This document shows positions 17,284 through 26,358 of a stretch of 64,000 nt of DNA, piece after piece. The stretch's first letter is position 1. Each line of letters opens with the position of its first letter. This DNA is from Thermoactinomyces intermedius. GTDB lineage: Bacteria; Bacillota; Bacilli; Thermoactinomycetales; Thermoactinomycetaceae. Where the stretch lies: NCBI RefSeq assembly GCF_016055025.1, contig NZ_JAECVW010000009.1. The stretch is one strand, 5' to 3'. Both the position numbers and the translations under genes were made by a program. The notes under the pieces are model-generated. The model searched no databases. It had not been told where the DNA came from and saw only the letters and a program-made list of their open reading frames with translations.

Positions 17284-18030
17284 TCATTCATTTTCTTCTT
17301 CCCACTCGGCATCTTCGCGCTCCATGTGCCGTGACAAAAACGAGGAAATGGAAATACTTACTTCATATAACAAGATCAGCGGAATGGAGACCAGGATGTT
17401 GGCAATTGGCTCCGGCGGCGTGATTAAAGCCGCGACAATCACCAATCCCAAGTATGCATAACGCCGCACTTTTCGCAACAAATCCGGCGTCACCAGGCGG
17501 ATGCGCGTCAAAAACAACGTGATCACCGGCAATTCAAAAAACAGCGCGAGCGGCAGGATCACCCCGAACAAAAAACTGAATGCATATTGTACGCTGAAGT
17601 TTTCCTGCAACCCCATCTGTCCGCCAAGCATCACCAAAAAATCAAGGATGTAAGGAAAGATGACAAAATACCCGAAAGCAACGCCCGTTAAAAACAATCC
17701 CAATGAGACCGGAATATAAATCAACGCGGCCCTTTGTTCATTCGGGTGAAGACCCGGACGGACAAACTGCCAAAGGTGATACATCCAGACGGGCGAACTG
17801 ATCACCAAAGCCATAATGACCGATATTTGCATATAGATACGAATCGGATCAATCGGATTCAAAATGACGATTTTGTAATCGGAAAACAAGTCCTGCTTAA
17901 TGAACAAAAACACATCCTGCGAATAAAAAAAGCTTCCGATTAAGGCGACGAAAAAAAAGACCAAGCTCCATATAATACGGCGTCGAAGCTCCCCCAAATG
18001 CTCTGTGATCGGCTGTTGTTCATCGCTCAT
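17284..18030 (-). CDS. tatC: Twin-arginine translocase subunit TatC
   Basis: The 248-residue, six-helix membrane protein is the receptor of the twin-arginine pathway, which exports folded proteins. The family N-terminus is clear (ITEHLGELRRRII), followed by FVRPGLHPNEQRAAL, PFILDF-like IFPYILDFLVMLGG and RRYAYLGLVIVAALITPPEP. The ATG at 18030 follows AAGGGAG; an upstream TTG at 18063 would add 11 residues and abut the rex stop. No tatA lies between rex and tatC, unlike the tatAy-tatCy pair of B. subtilis, so TatA must be encoded elsewhere. Confidence 0.93.
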   Translation of the reverse strand: MSDEQQPITEHLGELRRRIIWSLVFFFVALIGSFFYSQDVFLFIKQDLFSDYKIVILNPIDPIRIYMQISVIMALVISSPVWMYHLWQFVRPGLHPNEQRAALIYIPVSLGLFLTGVAFGYFVIFPYILDFLVMLGGQMGLQENFSVQYAFSFLFGVILPLALFFELPVITLFLTRIRLVTPDLLRKVRRYAYLGLVIVAALITPPEPIANILVSIPLILLYEVSISISSFLSRHMEREDAEWEEENE

Positions 18031-18063
18031 GCTCCAATGCTCCCTTACAATCATCTGTGGCAA

Positions 18064-18741
18064 TCATTTTTCCGTCGTCAAAGACTCTTCTTCGCTGTCC
18101 CCCGGGTTCCCTTCCGGAAAGTTTTTAAGGAAGTAAATCAATGTCTGCAGTTCGATCGTCAAATCGATATTGTGAATCCGCACATAAGGCGGTGCCGTCA
18201 GACGGGCCGGCGTGAAGTTTAAAATTCCCCGGATCCCGTTTTTGACCAAAAAATCTGCCGTGGATTGAGCTGCATTCAGCGGAACCGTCAAAATCGCCAC
18301 TTCGACATTGTGCAGCTGGGTCACTTCCGACAGGCGATCCATGGAATAGACCGGAATGCCATCCACATCTTTTCCCACTTTGTTCGGGTCCTGGTCAAAA
18401 CCGGCAACGATCTTTGTATTGTGGCTGCGGTAAAAATTATATCTCAATAATGCCGTTCCAAGATTTCCCACACCGACCAAAACCACATTGGTGACCTCGT
18501 CCTGTTTCAAGAAATCCCGTAAAAATTGAAGCAGATAAGTAACATTATAACCGTAACCTTTTTTCCCGAGCTCACCGAGGTAAGAAAAATCGCGGCGAAT
18601 CGTCGCCGGATCTATATGCAATGCATCGCTCAAATCCGCTGAAGAAACGCGTTGTTTCCCAATCGCATGCAATTTTTCCAAATAACGATAATATAAAGGC
18701 AACCGCTTTGCCGTCACCTGCGGTATTTTATTTTCAGGCAT
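18064..18741 (-). CDS. rex: Redox-sensing transcriptional repressor Rex
   Basis: The 225-residue repressor senses the NADH/NAD+ ratio. The N-terminal winged helix contains IPQVTAKRLPLYYRYLEKL and DPATIRRDFSYLGELGKKG (DNA recognition). The C-terminal Rossmann domain shows VLVGVGNLGTALL and FDQDPNKVG. NADH binding releases it from DNA, inducing fermentation and respiration genes. The ATG at 18741 agrees with the family N-terminus (MPENKIPQ); GGAGGTG lies 12 bases upstream. A Rex-box-like site lies just before the gene, suggesting autoregulation. Confidence 0.96.
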   Translation of the reverse strand: MPENKIPQVTAKRLPLYYRYLEKLHAIGKQRVSSADLSDALHIDPATIRRDFSYLGELGKKGYGYNVTYLLQFLRDFLKQDEVTNVVLVGVGNLGTALLRYNFYRSHNTKIVAGFDQDPNKVGKDVDGIPVYSMDRLSEVTQLHNVEVAILTVPLNAAQSTADFLVKNGIRGILNFTPARLTAPPYVRIHNIDLTIELQTLIYFLKNFPEGNPGDSEEESLTTEK

Positions 18742-18764
18742 CGTGCCAACATACACCTCCATCA

Positions 18765-18782
18765 ATGTGAATCAACGCACAA
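18765..18782 (-). promoter_or_regulatory. Rex-box-like operator upstream of rex
   Basis: On the minus strand TTGTGCGTTGATTCACAT matches the Rex operator TTGTGAA-N4-TTCACAA at 11 of 14 defined positions. It lies 24-41 bases upstream of the rex start. Confidence 0.5.
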
Positions 18783-18830
18783 AAGTTTGGCAAAAAACAT
18801 CATACCATAAAACTTGTAAATTCGGGTGGT

Positions 18831-19415
18831 TCACTTAATTTTTAACCGGGTCAATTCCAACATCTGCTGCGGGGAAACCACCCAGTCCATCCGGCAATCA
18901 TGGGGCTCGGGCTTCACATCCTTTACAATTTGCTCATCATAAGCGACGCCCATACGGACCGCTCCGGGGTGGCGGGATAAAAACCGGTCATAATACCCGC
19001 CGCCATATCCGAGACGAAAGCCTGACACATCGAAGCCGACGCCCGGTACGATCACCAATTCCACTTCCTGAACGTCAACCTCCTGACAAAAGGAAGCATC
19101 CGGTTCCAAAATTCCGTAGGCTCCTTCGGTCAAATCCTTCAACCCCCGAATCCGGAAGCAACGGATGGACTTTTTTTCTTTTTCGGTCTTTGGCAAAATC
19201 ACCCGTTTGCCGGATGAAAGCGCTTCTTTCAATGCAGGCAAAACATCCGCTTCACCACGAACCGGCATATAAAACATCACCGTTTTTGCCTGCTTGTAAG
19301 CCGGATGGCCCGTCACCTTCCGGCAGATAATATCAGAACATTCTTTCTTATATGCGGAAGAAAGACGGCTGCGGACTTCAAGCAAATGCCGGCGCAGTTC
19401 CTTTTTATTTTTCAT
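18831..19415 (-). CDS. 5-formyltetrahydrofolate cyclo-ligase
   Basis: The 194-residue enzyme converts 5-formyl-THF to 5,10-methenyl-THF with ATP in the cytoplasm. The N-terminal KKELRRHLLEVRSRLS is typical, and the family signature is FDVSGFRLGYGGGYYDRFLSR. The second start codon (19415) is preferred because GAAGGA lies nine bases upstream; the ATG at 19424 directly abuts it. The gene lies between rex and the divergent ydiF-type gene and has no partner in the operon. The family corresponds to B. subtilis YqgN. Confidence 0.9.
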   Translation of the reverse strand: MKNKKELRRHLLEVRSRLSSAYKKECSDIICRKVTGHPAYKQAKTVMFYMPVRGEADVLPALKEALSSGKRVILPKTEKEKKSIRCFRIRGLKDLTEGAYGILEPDASFCQEVDVQEVELVIVPGVGFDVSGFRLGYGGGYYDRFLSRHPGAVRMGVAYDEQIVKDVKPEPHDCRMDWVVSPQQMLELTRLKIK

Positions 19416-19570
19416 GTTATTCATTCCTTCAAGGCCATGAAAAAACAGTGATTGATTCTTACATTATAACCTTTCTTTTTTCAATAATCCACCGGCGATA
19501 AGAGACGGCCTGGATTGATTTGCCCTCCGGCAAGGACTCGATTACACTGGACATGAGCGAGGTGGAACGA

Positions 19571-21499
19571 ATGCTGTTACAAGCGAAAAACATAGAAAAA
19601 ACATTTGGGGGAAACATCATTTTTCAAAATGTGGACCTGAAAATCAATGAAGGGGAACATATCGGACTCATCGGCCCGAACGGCGCCGGCAAATCCACGC
19701 TTTTAAAAATTTTGATCCGGGAACTGCTGCCCGACGAAGGCGAAATTCATCTTTCCAAAAAAGCCGGAGTCGGCTATTTGGCGCAAAACAGCGGGCTTCA
19801 GTCCGAAAAAACGGTCTGGGATGAACTTTTGCTCCCGTTTCAAGAACTGATCGGGATGGAAAAACAGCTCCGCCAGTTGGAAACGGAAATGGGCAAAGAA
19901 GAAGTATACACCCGGCCGGACATCTATGAAAAGATATTGGAAAAATATTCCTCTTTACAATCCGCATTCGAAGATAAAGGCGGATATGCTTACGAAGCCA
20001 AGATCCGGAGAGCTTTAACCGGATTGGGATTGGGCGGCATCGACTGGAAAGCGACACCGGTCCAATCCTTGAGCGGAGGGCAAAAAACCCGGGTCGCCCT
20101 GGCCAAATTGCTTTTGGAAGAACCGGATTTACTCATCTTGGACGAGCCGACCAACTATCTGGACATGGACGCGACAGCCTGGTTGGAGCAAATGCTCGCC
20201 AATTACCCGGGGGCTTTGCTTCTGGTTTCCCACGACCGGTATTTTCTGGACCGTCTGGTCACCATCATCTATGAACTGGAAAACCATCAGGTCACCCGGT
20301 ATGTGGGCAATTATTCTTCCTATGTGAAACAGAAAGAAGCGAGATGGGAGCAACAACAAAAGCGGTACGAAAAGCAACAAGCCGAAATCAAAAGGATGGA
20401 AGAATTCATCGAGCGAAACATCGCCCGGGCTTCCACCACCAAGCGGGCACAAAGCCGCCGCAAAGCGCTGGAAAAAATGGAACGCATCGAACCGCCGTCC
20501 CCGCGCCCGCGCAAAGCGGCCATCCGGTTTGAACCGGCTGTCCGAAGCGGGAAAGAGATTCTGGAAGTCAAAAATTTAACCATCGGATACGAAAAGCCGC
20601 TCATCCAAAACCTCGACTTCCGCATCGAACGGGGGGAACACATTGCGCTGATCGGTCCGAACGGACTGGGGAAATCAACGTTGTTAAAAACCATCGCCGG
20701 CAAGCTTCCTCCGCTCGGCGGGAAGTGGAAGTGGGGAACACAAGTGGAAATGGATTACTACGATCAGGAACAACAAGAGTTGAATCCGGATCTTTCAGTG
20801 ATTGACGAACTGTGGAATGATCACCCCCGCCTGGATCAGACCACCATCCGCTCCGCACTCGGGCAGTTTCTGTTTTACGGGGACCATGTCTTTAAAAAGG
20901 TAAGCAGTTTGAGCGGCGGGGAAAAAGCGCGTCTTTCTTTATGTAAACGCATGTTAAACCGGGCGAATTTTTTGCTGATGGATGAGCCGACCAACCATTT
21001 GGATATGCCCAGCAAAGAACGGTTGGAGCAAGCCTTGGAAGAATTTCCGGGAACCTTGCTGTTCATTTCGCACGACCGGTATTTCATCCGTCGCCTGGCC
21101 ACCCGCATCTGGGAATTGACCCCCGACGGCATACGGGATTACCGGGGAAATTATGAATGGTACCTCGAGAAAAAGTCATTGGAGCAGTTTGAAGACAAAA
21201 CCGTCCCTTCCGCGCAGGGCCCTTCATCCCCTCCTTCGCGGACCGAAGCGGATGCCTACCGGAAACGGGAAAAAGAAAAGCAACGCAAACAAAAACAACG
21301 CCGTCAGAAGTTGGAACGGCTGGAGCAAGAAATTGAACAACTGGAATCAAAAATTGAAGAGATTCACGCCAAGTTGTGCGACCCGGAAGTTTACAACGAC
21401 CCGGCCTCCAGTGCGCCTTTGCAACAGGAATTGGCAAAACTGGAAGAGCAATTGGAAAAAAACACCAACGAATGGGCGGACTTGGCGGATGAATCATAG
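19571..21499 (+). CDS. ydiF: ABC-F family ATPase, YdiF type
   Basis: The 642-residue soluble protein has two ABC ATPase domains without membrane segments. Walker A motifs are GPNGAGKST (about residue 36) and GPNGLGKST (about 358); signatures LSGGQKTRVALAKLLL and LSGGEKARLSLCKRML are followed by LDEPTNYLD and MDEPTNHLD. A basic P-site tRNA-interaction motif linker lies between them, and a charged coiled coil forms the C-terminus. Such proteins act on the translating ribosome. The length and the place next to rex/tsaD match B. subtilis YdiF. The ATG at 19571 follows GAGGTGG; an upstream in-frame start at 19520 lacks a site. Confidence 0.9.
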   Translation: MLLQAKNIEKTFGGNIIFQNVDLKINEGEHIGLIGPNGAGKSTLLKILIRELLPDEGEIHLSKKAGVGYLAQNSGLQSEKTVWDELLLPFQELIGMEKQLRQLETEMGKEEVYTRPDIYEKILEKYSSLQSAFEDKGGYAYEAKIRRALTGLGLGGIDWKATPVQSLSGGQKTRVALAKLLLEEPDLLILDEPTNYLDMDATAWLEQMLANYPGALLLVSHDRYFLDRLVTIIYELENHQVTRYVGNYSSYVKQKEARWEQQQKRYEKQQAEIKRMEEFIERNIARASTTKRAQSRRKALEKMERIEPPSPRPRKAAIRFEPAVRSGKEILEVKNLTIGYEKPLIQNLDFRIERGEHIALIGPNGLGKSTLLKTIAGKLPPLGGKWKWGTQVEMDYYDQEQQELNPDLSVIDELWNDHPRLDQTTIRSALGQFLFYGDHVFKKVSSLSGGEKARLSLCKRMLNRANFLLMDEPTNHLDMPSKERLEQALEEFPGTLLFISHDRYFIRRLATRIWELTPDGIRDYRGNYEWYLEKKSLEQFEDKTVPSAQGPSSPPSRTEADAYRKREKEKQRKQKQRRQKLERLEQEIEQLESKIEEIHAKLCDPEVYNDPASSAPLQQELAKLEEQLEKNTNEWADLADES

Positions 21500-21516
21500 T
21501 CAAGCAACGCGGTTAC

Positions 21517-21552
21517 GGCTGCCATCTGACAAAGAAGGCAGCCTTATTTTTG
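21517..21552 (+). terminator. Intrinsic terminator after ydiF
   Basis: GGCTGCC-N13-GGCAGCC followed by TTATTTTT. It overlaps the last codons of the convergent pxpC gene. Confidence 0.75.
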
Positions 21553-22497
21553 GTTATGGGCGCTTAATTGTTTTAAAAAGCGGGCTTGTTCCATCAACGC
21601 TTCCCGCGCTTCTTCAAGCGACACCGGACAAAACCGGATCCGGTCGCCCGGCATCAACTGGGCGATCTTCGGAAAATCCGCACGGATCACCGTTGCAATT
21701 TGTGTGTACCCGCCGGTCGTCTGGCGGTCGGCCAACAGAATAAAGGGCTGTCCGTCCGCCGGAACCTGAATGGAACCAAACGTGACCCCGGCGGATATAA
21801 TATCCGCTCCGTTTTTGTGTTCCACCGGCCCACCCAAACATTGCAGGCCCATGCGGTTCATCCGGTGTGAACATTGGAATGTGGCGGAAGTAAACCGTTC
21901 TTTACCTTTTTGGGTGAAGGCATCATCATGCGGGCCAAAAATCACCCGGATTTTTTCCGGTTCTTTCTTTTTTTTCTTTCGGAACCACACCGGCGGAAGC
22001 CTCCGCCCCTTTAAAACCGAAGGATCCATCCGCTTTTTTCCCACTTTCAGCTTGTCCCCTTGTTTGAGAGCCCGTCCGCCGTTTCCGCCGATCCCGGCGA
22101 TGAGATCCGTGGACGCGCTCTTTAACACCTTGGGCACATCAATGCCTCCGGACACGGTGAGATAACAGCGGGCGCCATCCGGCTTTCCTTTCAGGGAGAG
22201 CAGACTTCCTTCCTTCCACAAAAAGACGGTTCCAAGCGGAATGTCCTTCCCTTCCAGCTTGGCCGAAAAATCCGCCCCGGTCAGGGCGGCCGCCAATGTT
22301 TCATGCGCACGGAAAACCGCCCCGATCAGGTTCATCTCAATACCGGGGGCATCGGGAGGATTTCCGACCAACAGATTCCCGGTGTTTAACGAAAAACGGT
22401 CCACGGCCCCGCCGACCGTCACTCCCCACGCCTGGTAACCCGTTCTTCCCCCGTCTTGTACCGTGGTCAAGAGTCCCGGATCCACCACTTCAATCAT
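21544..22497 (-). CDS. pxpC: 5-oxoprolinase subunit C
   Basis: The 317-residue protein is the biotin-dependent-carboxylase-like (KipA/AHS2) domain protein of the prokaryotic ATP-dependent 5-oxoprolinase, which hydrolyses 5-oxoproline to glutamate with PxpA and PxpB. It starts MIEVVDPGLLTTVQDGGRTG with the typical GYQAWGVTVGGAVDRFSL and later shows VFLWKEGSLLSL, RVIFGPHDDAF and PFILLADRQTTGGYTQIATV. Its ATG overlaps the pxpA stop codon (ATGA), so the two are translationally coupled. It is the last gene of the operon. Confidence 0.92.
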   Translation of the reverse strand: MIEVVDPGLLTTVQDGGRTGYQAWGVTVGGAVDRFSLNTGNLLVGNPPDAPGIEMNLIGAVFRAHETLAAALTGADFSAKLEGKDIPLGTVFLWKEGSLLSLKGKPDGARCYLTVSGGIDVPKVLKSASTDLIAGIGGNGGRALKQGDKLKVGKKRMDPSVLKGRRLPPVWFRKKKKKEPEKIRVIFGPHDDAFTQKGKERFTSATFQCSHRMNRMGLQCLGGPVEHKNGADIISAGVTFGSIQVPADGQPFILLADRQTTGGYTQIATVIRADFPKIAQLMPGDRIRFCPVSLEEAREALMEQARFLKQLSAHNQK

Positions 22498-23273
22498 CCG
22501 AACCGGTCCCCCGCCGGACGAAGCACAATCCCCTCGTCCTCCAATTGTTTGCGTAAACGGGATACGAAAGAAACCGCTCCCGGATGGTCGCCATGCACAC
22601 AAATCGTATCCGCCCTTAAAGGGACTACGGTTCCTTCGACAGTTGTCACCATCCTGTCTTTCACCATGGAGATCACTTGCCGGGCAGCTGCATGGATGTC
22701 ATGGATCACGGCCTTCGGATGGCGGCGGGGGGTTAACGATCCGTCCGGCTGGTAAGTGCGGTCGGCAAATGCTTCTTCGGCCACCGTCAATCCGGCCTGT
22801 CGTCCGGCTTTGACCAGTTCGCTTCCGGACAGTGCAAATAAGATCAACTGCTTGTCCAAATCGCGGACGGCTTCGGCAATCGCCCGGGCCAATTCAGGTT
22901 GGACGGCGGCAAGATTGTACAACGCTCCGTGAGGCTTCACATGTTTCACCCGAACCCCTTCCACATCGGCAAATGCTTTTAATGCCCCCACCTGATAAAT
23001 CACCATGTGGTACACCTCGTCCGCGGACATCTTCAGCTCACGCCGCCCGAATCCCATCAAATCGGGAAATCCCGGATGCGCCCCCAGGGACACTCCATAT
23101 TGTTTGGCCAGTTTGACGCTGTGATACATGGTTTCCGGATCTCCGGCGTGGTAACCGCAGGCCACATTGCAGGAAGTAATCCACTTCATGATTTCCTCAT
23201 CGTTTCCCAGCCGGTAATGCCCGAAACTTTCCCCCAAATCACAATTTAAGTCCACGGATGCTTGACCATTCAC
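22494..23273 (-). CDS. pxpA: 5-oxoprolinase subunit A
   Basis: The 259-residue LamB/YcsF family protein is the PxpA subunit. It begins QASVDLNCDLGESFGHYRLG, then ITSCNVACGYHAGDPETM, GAHPGFPD and KPHGALYN, all diagnostic of the family. The start is set at a GTG (23273) with AAGGAGG eight bases upstream; an in-frame ATG at 23294 has no ribosome-binding site. The start lies 35 bases inside pxpB, and the stop overlaps the pxpC start, so all three subunits are coupled. Confidence 0.92.
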   Translation of the reverse strand: MNGQASVDLNCDLGESFGHYRLGNDEEIMKWITSCNVACGYHAGDPETMYHSVKLAKQYGVSLGAHPGFPDLMGFGRRELKMSADEVYHMVIYQVGALKAFADVEGVRVKHVKPHGALYNLAAVQPELARAIAEAVRDLDKQLILFALSGSELVKAGRQAGLTVAEEAFADRTYQPDGSLTPRRHPKAVIHDIHAAARQVISMVKDRMVTTVEGTVVPLRADTICVHGDHPGAVSFVSRLRKQLEDEGIVLRPAGDRFG

Positions 23274-24003
23274 TTCCCTTCCCTCCTTTGACATAACGAA
23301 TTGCAACAGGAAGTTCCCCATGATTGCATTTATCTTTGATGGCGTAAAACGCCGGCTCGTCAACGGGGACAAATTGCACCAGGTCCCCGGCGCGCAATAA
23401 TGATGGAGGAGATTGCTCCGGGAGAAACAAAGGCAGCGGTGTCCTGCCGATAATTCTCCAACCGCCCGGCACCTCCAGCGGATAAACGCCGGTTTGTTCG
23501 CCGGCAATCCCGACGGAACCGGCCGGAATTTTCGGGCGGGGCGATTCCCGCCTCGGCATCGCAATCCGGGAAGACATCCCTCCCAGATAAGCAAATCCCG
23601 GAACAAAGCCGATCATATAGACAAGGTAAGTTCCGCCGGCATGAATCCGGATCACCTCTTTGGCATCCATCCGGCGGAAGCGGGCCAGTTCCTCCAAATC
23701 GGGGCCGAATTCCCCGCCATAACAAACCGGAATTTCAATCACCCGCACCCGATCCTGCCCATCATCCACGGATTCGGCGGAAAAATCCACCAACTTGGAT
23801 TGAAGTTCAAAAGAGGATAATAAAAACGGATCAAAATGAATGGTCACCCCTGTATACGAAGGAACCCATTCCACCACCCCGTTGATCTTTTGCTGCTCCA
23901 GCCATTTGCAAAAAGCCAGCACCTTCCGGTGAACGGCCGGATCGATTCGATCCCCCAGTTCAACAATCAGGGCTTGTTCCCCCAAGCATCGAAACCGGAT
24001 CAT
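23239..24003 (-). CDS. pxpB: 5-oxoprolinase subunit B
   Basis: The 254-residue KipI/AHS1-domain protein is PxpB. Visible features are GEQALIVELGDRID at the N-terminus, YTGVTIHFDP, and the C-terminal YMIGFVPGFAYLGGM, PRRESPRPKIPAGSVGIAG and QTGVYPLEVPGGWRIIGRTP, all conserved in the family. In Bacillus the homologue KipI also binds KinA to delay sporulation; whether that holds here is unknown. It is the first gene of pxpBAC, with GGAGGAGGG before the ATG at 24003. Confidence 0.92.
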   Translation of the reverse strand: MIRFRCLGEQALIVELGDRIDPAVHRKVLAFCKWLEQQKINGVVEWVPSYTGVTIHFDPFLLSSFELQSKLVDFSAESVDDGQDRVRVIEIPVCYGGEFGPDLEELARFRRMDAKEVIRIHAGGTYLVYMIGFVPGFAYLGGMSSRIAMPRRESPRPKIPAGSVGIAGEQTGVYPLEVPGGWRIIGRTPLPLFLPEQSPPSLLRAGDLVQFVPVDEPAFYAIKDKCNHGELPVAIRYVKGGKGSEWSSIRGLKL

Positions 24004-24097
24004 GTTCCCTCCTCCCTGACCAGTCTTCATATGACTTCATAATTTATTTTAATTTTAACATAATTTTATCTAAAATCTGATTATTCTTATCCTTATC

Positions 24098-24133
24098 TTT
24101 AAAAATAAAAAACCAATGTCGTCAGACATTGGT
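24098..24133 (-). terminator. Intrinsic terminator after tsaD
   Basis: ACCAATGTC-TGAC-GACATTGGT followed by TTTTTT on the minus strand, 22 bases after the tsaD stop. Confidence 0.85.
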
Positions 24134-24154
24134 CATTCTTCTTTTTGTCTCTAT

Positions 24155-25180
24155 TTAATTTTCCCTGATCAGCGGGAGGTTGGCGTCTGCGTTTAAGGTT
24201 AACCCGGCCGTTTTCCCGTCCAACAGCTGATAGGTTCCTGCCGCAGCAATCATGGCCGCATTATCCGTACAAAGTTCCAGCGGAGGCATTTGAAGCCGGA
24301 TGCCTTCTTGTCCGGCCCGCTCCTGCAAATGTTTCCGCAAGCCTTTGTTGGCCGAAACCCCGCCGGCGAGCAACAAATGTTTCGCGCCGGTTTGATGTAC
24401 CGCCCGCATCGCCTTTTCAATCAGCACCTCGAGCACCGCTTCCTGGAAGCTGGCGGCCAAATTGGCTTCATTGATTTCTTCTCCCCGTTGCCTGGCGTTG
24501 TTCACCAAATTCATGACAGCCGATTTCAACCCGCTGAAGCTGAAATCCAAGGAATCCGGTTCCAGCCAAGCCCGCGGCAGGTCATATTCAGGCGTTCCCG
24601 TTGCCGCCAGCCGGTCGATGTGCGGCCCTCCCGGATAAGGGAGATTCATCAACCGCGCCACTTTGTCAAATGCTTCCCCGGCAGCGTCATCCCTTGTTTT
24701 TCCCAAAAGCTGAAATTGATTGTGCTCCTCCATGTAGATCAGTTCCGTATGTCCGCCGGAGACCACCAGCGCCACCAACGGGAAGGACAGCGGTTGCACC
24801 AGATGATTGGCATAAATGTGCCCTGCAATATGGTGCACCGGAATAAGCGGTTTTCCGGTGGCAAACGATATCGCTTTGGCCGCAGCCACCCCGATCAACA
24901 GCGCCCCGACCAACCCCGGGCCCTGGGTCACGGCAATTCCGTCCACTTCCTCCAAGCTGACCTTGGCATCCTGCAAAGCTTTTTCAATAATCAACGTGAT
25001 CCGTTCCACATGGCGCCTGGAAGCCACTTCCGGCACCACGCCGCCAAATTTGCGGTGGATGTCCATCTGTGATGAAATCACATTGGATAAAACAGTGGTT
25101 CCGTTTTCCACAACGGCGGCGGATGTTTCATCACAACTTGTCTCAATTCCCAGAATGATGGTCCTTCTGTTCTCGTTCAT
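24155..25180 (-). CDS. tsaD: tRNA N6-adenosine threonylcarbamoyltransferase TsaD
   Basis: The 341-residue Kae1/Qri7-family protein transfers the threonylcarbamoyl group to A37 of ANN-decoding tRNAs with TsaB and TsaE. It starts with ILGIETSCDETS, carries the metal-binding HHIAGHIYANHL and the ASKH-fold segments VVSGGHTEL and LAGGVSANKGLR. Its start overlaps the end of rimI by 38 bases. It is the last gene of thiL-tsaE-tsaB-rimI-tsaD, the same order as ydiB-ydiE with thiL in B. subtilis. Confidence 0.96.
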   Translation of the reverse strand: MNENRRTIILGIETSCDETSAAVVENGTTVLSNVISSQMDIHRKFGGVVPEVASRRHVERITLIIEKALQDAKVSLEEVDGIAVTQGPGLVGALLIGVAAAKAISFATGKPLIPVHHIAGHIYANHLVQPLSFPLVALVVSGGHTELIYMEEHNQFQLLGKTRDDAAGEAFDKVARLMNLPYPGGPHIDRLAATGTPEYDLPRAWLEPDSLDFSFSGLKSAVMNLVNNARQRGEEINEANLAASFQEAVLEVLIEKAMRAVHQTGAKHLLLAGGVSANKGLRKHLQERAGQEGIRLQMPPLELCTDNAAMIAAAGTYQLLDGKTAGLTLNADANLPLIREN

Positions 25181-25640
25181 TTAATGTCACCCACATAATT
25201 ATCGCATCTTCTTTATTGTCGGTATAATAGCCTTTTCGAATTCCCGAACGGACAAATCCCAGTTTCTCATACATTCTTTTGGCCACTTCATTGGATACCC
25301 GCACTTCCAAGGTCATCTTTTCCGCACCCAATTTTCTCGCCAAATCCATCACATAACTTAACGTCGCTTCGCCAATCCCTCGGCCCCGGTAATCCGGGTG
25401 AATGGCAATGTTGGTAATGTGCGCCTCGTCCAAAATCAGCCAGAACCCGCAGTAGCCGATCACTTTCTCATCATACGTGGCAACGGTGTAGTAAGCAAAC
25501 TGGTTAAACATCAACTCATTATAAAACGCCTTGCGCGGCCAGGGGGTGGGAAATGAGCTTTTCTCCACCAGTTCAATCTGCGGCAAATCCATGATTTCCA
25601 TCGGACGAAAAGCCACCAGATCGAGCGATTTTTTAGCCAT
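25143..25640 (-). CDS. rimI: Ribosomal protein S18-alanine N-acetyltransferase
   Basis: The 165-residue GNAT-fold enzyme acetylates the N-terminal Ala of S18 in the model family. The acetyl-CoA loop is RGRGIGEATL (about residues 85-95), preceded by ITNIAIHPDY and followed by EVRVSNEVAKRMYEKLGFV. The start overlaps the tsaB stop by eight bases, so it is coupled within the t6A operon. Confidence 0.9.
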   Translation of the reverse strand: MAKKSLDLVAFRPMEIMDLPQIELVEKSSFPTPWPRKAFYNELMFNQFAYYTVATYDEKVIGYCGFWLILDEAHITNIAIHPDYRGRGIGEATLSYVMDLARKLGAEKMTLEVRVSNEVAKRMYEKLGFVRSGIRKGYYTDNKEDAIIMWVTLNEREQKDHHSGN

Positions 25641-26358
25641 TCGCCCCTTCCTTCCGTTGTTTTTTTAACCAATTGGCCTCGGCTTCGGTCATCTGCAAAT
25701 ACTCCGGGGAGAAATCCGGTGGTTCCGGCTGTTCCTGCCGGCTCCATTTTTGATAAGCCAGCCAAGCCAACGATGCCGGTCGGGGAATGTTTTCCTGCGG
25801 GGTTCCGAAACATGCCTGTTTGCCGAGTGTGGACCGGATGTCTTCTTCAAAACGAACCACGTCATCCCCCAAAAACAAAATTGGTTCGCCGGACTCTTTC
25901 AATTGTTGCAACCAAGCATCCACGGCAATCACTTGTTGGGGCAATTGTTCACGGATTTCATGGTTGCCCATGCGAAAGGCCCCGGTATAAACCCTGCGCC
26001 GGCGCGCATCAAACATCGGAACCACCCATCCGTCAAAACGGGCGCCGTTTAATGCCAACACCGCCAAACTGGACGCACTGTAAAGCGGGATTTGTCTTGC
26101 CCAGGACATGGCCTTGGCGGTGGTCACCCCGATGCGAATGCCGGTGTAAGACCCCGGTCCCCGTGTCACCGCCAAATGGGTGAGATCATCCACGGCAAGA
26201 TCCAGGTCGTTTAACAGCCGCTCAATGGTGGGCATCAAGCGGACCGAATGGTTCTTGTGTAAATTGGTCACCGTCTCTCCCAAAATTTTTTGGTTTTCCA
26301 GATCCATCACGGCCACACCCATCACCAGCGTGGAGGTATCCATGGCGAGTAATTTCAT
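25633..26358 (-). CDS. tsaB: t6A biosynthesis dimerisation subunit TsaB
   Basis: The 241-residue TsaB supports TsaD in t6A formation. It begins MKLLAMDTSTLVMGVAVMD and shows the ASKH-like segments VTRGPGSYTGIRIGVTTAK and ASSLAVLALNG. The ATG at 26358 overlaps the tsaE stop codon (ATGA). Upstream in-frame codons exist but have no ribosome-binding site and lie inside tsaE. Confidence 0.94.
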   Translation of the reverse strand: MKLLAMDTSTLVMGVAVMDLENQKILGETVTNLHKNHSVRLMPTIERLLNDLDLAVDDLTHLAVTRGPGSYTGIRIGVTTAKAMSWARQIPLYSASSLAVLALNGARFDGWVVPMFDARRRRVYTGAFRMGNHEIREQLPQQVIAVDAWLQQLKESGEPILFLGDDVVRFEEDIRSTLGKQACFGTPQENIPRPASLAWLAYQKWSRQEQPEPPDFSPEYLQMTEAEANWLKKQRKEGANG

